From positions 806,001 to 870,000 of the forward strand of contig CBDFIL010000002.1 in assembly GCA_965248075.1 (NCBI GenBank): a stretch of DNA of 64,000 nt, read 5' to 3'. This document shows, piece by piece, positions 59,054-64,000 of the stretch. The stretch is from VXNE01 sp965248075 (GTDB lineage: Bacteria; Pseudomonadota; Gammaproteobacteria; Pseudomonadales; Azotimanducaceae). The notes under the pieces were generated by a model. It was given only the letters and a program-made list of their open reading frames with translations. It did not search any database and was not told the DNA's origin. Positions within the stretch are counted from its first letter, which is position 1, and every line of letters begins with the position of its first letter. The position numbers and the translations under genes were made by a program.

Positions 59054-61461
59054 ATGCTGTAGCCTACTTCGATGCCGATCTGCCGGGGCGGGAACCAGAA
59101 GAGGGGCGTATCGAGGTATGTGCTGCGGCCGCGCAGGATCTGGTAATTGTCGACATTGGTCACGAAGCCGGCGATGCGCCACTTGTCGTCGCCGCTGCGC
59201 AGCGTGACCCGCGCGTTGGTCTTCCGGTAGCTCGGCAGGACGCGCAGGTTCGGGCTGTCCGCGAACTGCTCGTCCACCCAGGCCCGGTCGGCATGCAGCA
59301 CCGCCGTCCAGCCCCCGGCGAGGGGCAGGGTGTAGTCGACGGCGAGCGAGGCGGTCTGGTTCGGTGCGAACATCATCTCGTTGCCCTCGCCACTGTAGGT
59401 CGAGAACTCCGGCGCCCGCACCACTTCGGTGTTCTTCGCGTCCGCCGCGAAACGGACGTAAAGGCGTTCGGTGACCAGCGCCCCGACCTCCAGTTCGAAG
59501 CCCTGGACTTCCGCGCCCCCCGAGTTGGTGTTGTAGGTTTCGGTTCCGGGGGTGAGAGCGGCGAGGAACGGCTCCGCCTCGATCACGATCATGTCGTTCC
59601 AGTCGATCCGGTAGGCGGACGCGAGAATGCGCACGCGGCCGTCCCACAGCGTGGTCTTGAGGCCCAGCTCGTAGCTCTCGACGTCGTCGCCGCCGAAGAA
59701 CCGATGGGACAGCGAGACCTGCTGGGCCTGTCGCAGGATGGGAATGAAGGGTGACCCGCCGGCCGCTTCCGCCGCCTGGATCTGGATCTCGAGCTGACGG
59801 TGGTTGAACGACATGTGGTTGTTTACGTTGCCGGGGCGGAAGCCGGTCGCGTAGTTGAAGTAGAGCAGCAGGTCGTCGGTCGGACGCCAGGACAGCACGA
59901 ACTTGGGCGACACGGGTGAGTCGTCCGTGCCCGAGTCCGTGTTGGAAAAGTACTGCTCCATGTCGGAATACCGCAGGCCGACCGTCACTTCGAGCCGGTC
60001 GGTGAGGTCGTAGCTGACTTCGCCGAACACGGCGTACTCTTCGAGCAGGTCCGTGTGGACATTGGCGGCCAGCCCGGTCAGCAGGGGATCGAGGAAGACG
60101 CCGAAAATCTCGCGGCCCGGGAAGTAGCTGGCGACCTGGTTGTTCTGGCTGTGGTCCTCGCTGTCCTTCCAGAAGGCGCCGGCCGTCCAGCGCAGCCGGC
60201 GGTCGCCCGGCGAGACCAGGCGGAACTCCTGCACCCAGCGTTCGCTGTAGGAATCGATGAAGCCTGCGATGGCCTGCAGGTTCATGCCGTCGGGCGTGAC
60301 CACGGGGAGGGCGAGGTTGAAAAACCCCGGGAATCCCGGACAGAACCCCAGGGAAATCTCCGGAGTGCACCCCGGGTGGTCGGCCGCGAGGGTCGAACCG
60401 CCGTAGACGAAGTCCAGCAGCCAGAGCCCCTGGTAGCCGCCCAGGCTGGTCGAGGTGATGCTGCGGTCCGTGAACGATGTCATCGACTCGAAGTTCGCCC
60501 AGGAGAGATCCACTTCCACCACGAGGCTGTAGATGTCTATCTCGTCCGCGGACTCGGGCGGGTGGCCGGGGATGCTGGGGGCGGAGGTCTCGAAGGCGCG
60601 CCGGGTCTGGACGCTGCCGGCCGTCTCCTGCGTGCTGCTGTAGATCGTGCCCGCGATCGCGAACTTGTCGGCTTCGTAGCGCAGCGCCGCCCGGACGCCG
60701 GAACGCCCGGCCGTGTTCCAGTCCTGTGCCAGTATCCCGCCGGCGGGGTCGACGTCCTCAATGAAGCCGGCCGTCTCGGCGTCCCAGGCGGTCACGCGCA
60801 GCGCGAAGCCGTCGCCGAACGGGATGTTGACCATCGCGTCGAGGCGCGTGGAGTTGTCGTCGGACTCGGCCATGTCGCCGTAGCCCACGTTGACGGCGGC
60901 GTCGAACTGCGTCGGGTCCGGCTGCTTGTACAGGAAGCGGATCGTGCCGGCCATGGAGCCCTCGCCGAACAGCGTCCCCTGGGGCCCCTTGAGCACTTCG
61001 ACGCGGTCGATGTCGAACAGGGTGCCGCTCACCTGGTTGTCGGGGCCGAGCGCGGCGGTGACGGGCGTGCCGTCGAGGTACACGCCGACCACCGCGCCCG
61101 TCAGGAAGTAGCCGACGTCTCCGGTCTGCGAGGTGATCCCGCGAATCGTGTAACGGTTCTCCCCGTCCACGGCGCCCTGCATGCCAAGGCCGGGTACCAT
61201 GGTGAAGATGTCGTCCATGGTCTGGGCGCCGAGGTCTTCGACGAGGCTGTCCGTGATGGCGCTGATCGCCTGTGGAGTGTCCATCAGGTTGGTCTCGCGG
61301 TACGTGGCGGTGACGATCACCTCCTCGAGGATCCTCGCGTCGTCGTCGTCCGCCGACTCGGCGTGGGCAAGAAGGGTCGAGAGCGCGAGGGAAACGGAGA
61401 CGAGAAATGCGTAAACGCGGGTAGTTGGACGCGCGAAACGCCCGCTACTGATCAGGTTCAT
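59050..61461 (-). CDS. TonB-dependent outer-membrane receptor 4
   Basis: 803 residues from ATG at 61461; the longer open frame is rejected. Signal peptide (YAFLVSVSLALSTLLAHAES), TonB box-like EEVIVTATYRETN, plug (VEVLKGPQGTLFGEGSMAGT), barrel with RWTAGAFWKDSEDHSQN. The last residues are GIEVGYSM, not the usual aromatic end, and the stop (59052-59050) is the head of a REP1. It is clearly different from receptors 1-3. Substrate unknown; it neighbours a serine hydrolase and a peptide-binding protein. Confidence 0.9.
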   Translation of the reverse strand: MNLISSGRFARPTTRVYAFLVSVSLALSTLLAHAESADDDDARILEEVIVTATYRETNLMDTPQAISAITDSLVEDLGAQTMDDIFTMVPGLGMQGAVDGENRYTIRGITSQTGDVGYFLTGAVVGVYLDGTPVTAALGPDNQVSGTLFDIDRVEVLKGPQGTLFGEGSMAGTIRFLYKQPDPTQFDAAVNVGYGDMAESDDNSTRLDAMVNIPFGDGFALRVTAWDAETAGFIEDVDPAGGILAQDWNTAGRSGVRAALRYEADKFAIAGTIYSSTQETAGSVQTRRAFETSAPSIPGHPPESADEIDIYSLVVEVDLSWANFESMTSFTDRSITSTSLGGYQGLWLLDFVYGGSTLAADHPGCTPEISLGFCPGFPGFFNLALPVVTPDGMNLQAIAGFIDSYSERWVQEFRLVSPGDRRLRWTAGAFWKDSEDHSQNNQVASYFPGREIFGVFLDPLLTGLAANVHTDLLEEYAVFGEVSYDLTDRLEVTVGLRYSDMEQYFSNTDSGTDDSPVSPKFVLSWRPTDDLLLYFNYATGFRPGNVNNHMSFNHRQLEIQIQAAEAAGGSPFIPILRQAQQVSLSHRFFGGDDVESYELGLKTTLWDGRVRILASAYRIDWNDMIVIEAEPFLAALTPGTETYNTNSGGAEVQGFELEVGALVTERLYVRFAADAKNTEVVRAPEFSTYSGEGNEMMFAPNQTASLAVDYTLPLAGGWTAVLHADRAWVDEQFADSPNLRVLPSYRKTNARVTLRSGDDKWRIAGFVTNVDNYQILRGRSTYLDTPLFWFPPRQIGIEVGYSM

Positions 61462-61561
61462 CGGTGTGCCCCCAATGATAGTGCCTGCATGTTCCGACTT
61501 GGCGGGCGGGCCGTCAACCCGCCATGGGGCGCCCGCGTCCGGGGCGTGCGTGTATTCGAAA

Positions 61562-61587
61562 CGGGACACCACGAGGGTGTCCCCTAC
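61562..61587 (-). repeat. REP1 copy forming the serine hydrolase 2 stop codon
   Basis: Stem GACACC/GGTGTC, loop CTCGT; the TAG at 61586-61584 ends the gene. Confidence 0.9.
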
Positions 61588-62723
61588 AGGCACTCGTAGA
61601 CGGCCTTGCCGAGGTCGACGCTGCGGGTGTCGGCGAAGATCGAGTTGCTCATCAGGTTCATCACGTAGGACTGGCACATGCGGTGTCCGAGGTCCAGCAC
61701 TACGCTCGAGCCGCCGGCCCCGCCCCAGAACATGCTGGTTTCGGCCGGGGCGAGCCGGAGGTCGGTGCCGAAGGCGTACCCCATGCCGAACTTGAGGGGA
61801 AAGCCGAACAGGTGGTCCACGTCGTGGATCTGTTCGTCCAGGATGCGTTCGCAGCCGGCGGCCGAGAGCAGGTCGACGCCGAACGCGCGGCCGCCGTTCG
61901 CGAGCGGCGTCTGCGCCCGCACGATCGAGCGCGCGTTGCCGTGGCCGTTGGCGGCCGGGATCTCCGCCTGCCGCCATTCCGCCGTCGACACGGCGTTCTC
62001 GTCCATCTCCATGCTCTTTCCGATGCGGTCGACGATGGAGCCCGGCTGCACGTCGACGAACGGATTCTCCGAGGGATCCGGCGGCATCTCACTCGGAACC
62101 ATGTCGCCGATCCGGTGGAAGTGGCGGGGATCGACGCCGATGTGAAAGTCCGCCCCCAGAGGCTCTGCGATCTCCTCCCGAAAGAATGTGCCGATGCTCT
62201 TGCCGGTCACGCGGCGCACGACCTCGCCGATGAGAAAGCCCTGGGTGCCCGCGTGGTAGCCGCTCCTGGTTCCGATCTCCCACCAGGGCTTCTGCTGCTC
62301 GAGGTTCCGGATGCAGAAATCCCAGTCGTATATCTCGTCGCCCCTGACGGTCGGCTCGAAGCCGGGAAGGGCGGACGTGTGGCTCAGGAAGTGACGGACT
62401 TGCGTGGCTTCCTTGCCGTTCTGGCCGAACTCCGGCCAGTACCGGGTCACCGGCGCGTACAGGTCGATCTCGCCCCGGTCCGCGAGCAGCAGGGCGCACA
62501 GGAACGTCATCGTTTTCGTTGAAGAGTAGACGCAGACGATGGTGTCCTCGGCCCAGGGCTCGGTCTTCGCCGCGTCCCGGTGGCCGCCCCAGATGTCCAC
62601 GACGAACTCCCCCTCCACGGTAACGGCGAAACAGGCGCCCACGTCTCCGTGCTCGGTGAAGTTCCGTTCGAAAACGTCGAGAACTCTTGCGAAGCGTTCG
62701 TCGCAGTGTCCGTGTATGTCCAT
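61584..62723 (-). CDS. Serine hydrolase, class C beta-lactamase fold, copy 2
   Basis: 379 residues from ATG at 62723 (GGGGAGCGG upstream). Paralogue of the enzyme at 51436 with the same start MDIHGHC, S67-S-T-K70 nucleophile motif, SGYHAGTQGF and FWGGAGGS. No signal peptide. Likely a cytoplasmic esterase or amidase. It sits upstream of receptor 4 on the same strand. Confidence 0.85.
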   Translation of the reverse strand: MDIHGHCDERFARVLDVFERNFTEHGDVGACFAVTVEGEFVVDIWGGHRDAAKTEPWAEDTIVCVYSSTKTMTFLCALLLADRGEIDLYAPVTRYWPEFGQNGKEATQVRHFLSHTSALPGFEPTVRGDEIYDWDFCIRNLEQQKPWWEIGTRSGYHAGTQGFLIGEVVRRVTGKSIGTFFREEIAEPLGADFHIGVDPRHFHRIGDMVPSEMPPDPSENPFVDVQPGSIVDRIGKSMEMDENAVSTAEWRQAEIPAANGHGNARSIVRAQTPLANGGRAFGVDLLSAAGCERILDEQIHDVDHLFGFPLKFGMGYAFGTDLRLAPAETSMFWGGAGGSSVVLDLGHRMCQSYVMNLMSNSIFADTRSVDLGKAVYECL

Positions 62724-62879
62724 GATGCTTCCGCTCCCCGTGCGACGCGGGTATTGTAGCTGTCCACGGTGGGTCCACCGCGCAGACATGCAAGGAACAT
62801 GGGTGGGGCGACGCGCGCCAGCGGCTCGCGGAGGCTTTTCGTGACCCAATTAAATCAATGGCTTACGTTTATGTTCCAT

Positions 62880-63019
62880 GAAAGGGGACGGGCTTGTCCC
62901 GTCCCGTTGCGACCTACCGGTCGCGTTGCAGTTTCGCTGGCGCGAAACTGCCCGTTGACGACGAGGCTCCGCGACTTCCGGGGCGGGCGACCGCAAGGTC
63001 GCCGCAGGATCGCCCCTAC
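62880..63019. repeat. REP1 copies before the second dioxygenase stop
   Basis: Plus copy about 62880-62906 (stem GACGGG, head changed to GAAAGGGG, joined to a TGTTCCATG end fragment of REP2). An expanded minus copy at 62984-63019 has an extra GTCGCCGCAGG inside its loop region, yet it still supplies the TAG stop (63018-63016). Nothing else was recognised in 62724-63015 apart from the hairpin at 62928. Confidence 0.75.
62928..62951. repeat. Inverted repeat GCAGTTTCGC/GCGAAACTGC
   Basis: Ten-base arms with a four-base loop. The core AGTTTCGC...GCGAAACT is shared with the palindrome at 21674. Confidence 0.7.
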
Positions 63020-63900
63020 GGGGACCCGGCGGGCGGCGTGTACCGAGACCGGTCCCGGTCGCGCCACGGCTTGAGCCAGTCGTCCTGGTTGTCGTTCCAG
63101 CCGCTGATGGTGTCCATGCCCATGAGCGTCGCGAAACGCGGAGCGTTGCGTTCGAGCACTTCGTCCGGAACCGTTTCCCGGTACAGCTCGTAGGGCTGCA
63201 GGTGCGGCCGGGTGTAGAGCACCGCCAGCGTCACGCGCAGTCCGGGGTCCGGCGATTCCCAGGAGCCGTGCCAGGTGTGCGAGGGCCAGATGATCGCCGC
63301 GCCGGCCGGCGCCACCACCGGTACCGCCTCGGTGTTGGCGTCGTTCCCGGCCAGCACTCTCTCAGCCTCCGTTGGCTGCCGCGTCCGCTTGTGACTGCCG
63401 GGCACGAACGCGAGACAGCCCGACGCCTCGGTCACGTCGGTCAGGCAGATGTTCACGGTGGTGGAGTTGTTGAACCCGGGATGGGGATGCGGATCGTCCC
63501 CGTGCAGGGGCAGGTAGCCATGCGGCAGCGCCTCGCTGCGGCCCTGGCCCCGTATGTGGGACGTCAGGCTGCTGAGGATGCAATCCTGACCCACGAGGTA
63601 GTCGATCAGCGCCAGCACTTTTTCCGCCATGACGATCTCTTCGAACGCCGGGTCCTTCAGCAGGTTGTAACGCCAGGCCCAGTAGCCGCCGAAGTCTTCG
63701 CCCGTCTCGATGTCCGGGCGCTTGCCCGAGCGCTCGTGGATGGTGCGCAGGGCGGCCTCGAGCCCGCGAGCGGTGAGGTCGGGATCGAGTGCGTCCTCGA
63801 CCACGGTAAAGCCGTTGGCCTCGAGTTCCAGCGCCCTGCGCTCGAGCCCCAACCGGGCGATTTCGTCCAGGCAGGGGTTGTCAACAGGGGATGCTTGCAT
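63016..63900 (-). CDS. Phytanoyl-CoA dioxygenase-like protein 2
   Basis: 294 residues from ATG at 63900, chosen by family start (MQASPVDNPCLDEIARLGL). Fe(II)/2-oxoglutarate oxygenase fold with iron ligands in YLPLHGDDPHPHPGFNNSTT (His-x-Asp) and PSHTWHGSWESPDPGLR, whose Arg is the candidate 2-oxoglutarate contact. Substrate unknown. The stop codon comes from a REP1 head. Confidence 0.85.
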   Translation of the reverse strand: MQASPVDNPCLDEIARLGLERRALELEANGFTVVEDALDPDLTARGLEAALRTIHERSGKRPDIETGEDFGGYWAWRYNLLKDPAFEEIVMAEKVLALIDYLVGQDCILSSLTSHIRGQGRSEALPHGYLPLHGDDPHPHPGFNNSTTVNICLTDVTEASGCLAFVPGSHKRTRQPTEAERVLAGNDANTEAVPVVAPAGAAIIWPSHTWHGSWESPDPGLRVTLAVLYTRPHLQPYELYRETVPDEVLERNAPRFATLMGMDTISGWNDNQDDWLKPWRDRDRSRYTPPAGSP

Positions 63901-63961
63901 GCGAAACCTCCGTCTGTTCGCTGTCTCGGGTCGAACCAAGCTACTCTACAAGAACGCAGCA

Positions 63962-63988
63962 CGGGCGACCACAAAGGGTCTCCCCTAC
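63962..63988 (-). repeat. REP1 copy at the right edge
   Basis: Head GTAGGGGAGACCC with tail GGTCGCCCG, so one stem position is mismatched; one extra base in the loop. Confidence 0.75.
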
Positions 63989-64000
63989 CCGTGCCGTGCG

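Noticed and set aside
1..64000. tRNA, rRNA or riboswitch genes
   Set aside because: No cloverleaf, rRNA-like or known riboswitch pattern was recognised by eye; a covariance search (tRNAscan-SE, Rfam) would be needed to exclude small ones.

Overview
The window looks like chromosomal DNA of a G+C-rich Gram-negative bacterium (roughly two thirds G+C by eye). TonB-dependent receptors, PQQ quinoproteins, periplasmic signal peptides, acyl-CoA enzymes and a sulfolipid operon suggest an uncultured, probably marine or host-associated proteobacterium. The species cannot be told from the sequence alone, and no rRNA or tRNA gene was recognised.

Left part (about 1-24.2 kb): an expanded, decaying array built from three modules: TonB-dependent receptors, large PQQ-propeller enzymes with a C-terminal cytochrome c domain, and small cupins. 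The order is a partial lipoprotein quinoprotein (minus strand), a receptor, an internally deleted receptor copy, a frameshifted quinoprotein + cupin, quinoprotein + exported cupin, quinoprotein + cupin, a DruA-ISAs1-type insertion sequence, a receptor, a quinoprotein 3' scrap, a frameshifted quinoprotein + AT-richer cupin, an in-frame cupin/quinoprotein scrap, an exported cupin, an LLM flavoenzyme and a third receptor. The likely shared job is import of a substrate through the outer membrane and its oxidation in the periplasm; the substrate is unknown.

Middle part (24.5-42 kb): a VapBC pair, an acyl-CoA dehydrogenase, a GPH-type MFS transporter, a cytochrome P450, and an internally deleted alpha/beta hydrolase. 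Next comes a run of overlapping genes (DUF3179 lipoprotein, predicted outer-membrane barrel, TlpA-like thioredoxin, LLM oxidoreductase, double EthD protein). An sqdB-sqdD-sqdC sulfolipid operon with an RDD protein follows, then a thiolase-like protein and a cytochrome c-PQQ propeller enzyme.

Right part (42-64 kb): malate synthase G, an Eis-like acetyltransferase, a homocysteine S-methyltransferase family protein, two SDRs, a rhomboid/M50 protease pair, an enoyl-CoA hydratase, two paralogous serine hydrolases, an MFS gene split by a repeat, an AbiEii-type toxin with its partner, two phytanoyl-CoA dioxygenase-like proteins, a YejA-like binding protein and a fourth TonB-dependent receptor.

The most striking feature runs through the whole window: a dispersed GTAG-headed palindromic repeat (REP1). 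It has a nearly constant CTTGT loop and a stem that changes on both arms together. In 14 genes the TAG of its GTAG head is the stop codon of the adjacent gene. A second, longer element (REP2, about 130-150 bp, also GTAG-ended) occurs four times and has split the MFS gene. No RAYT-like transposase that could mobilise either family was seen in the window.
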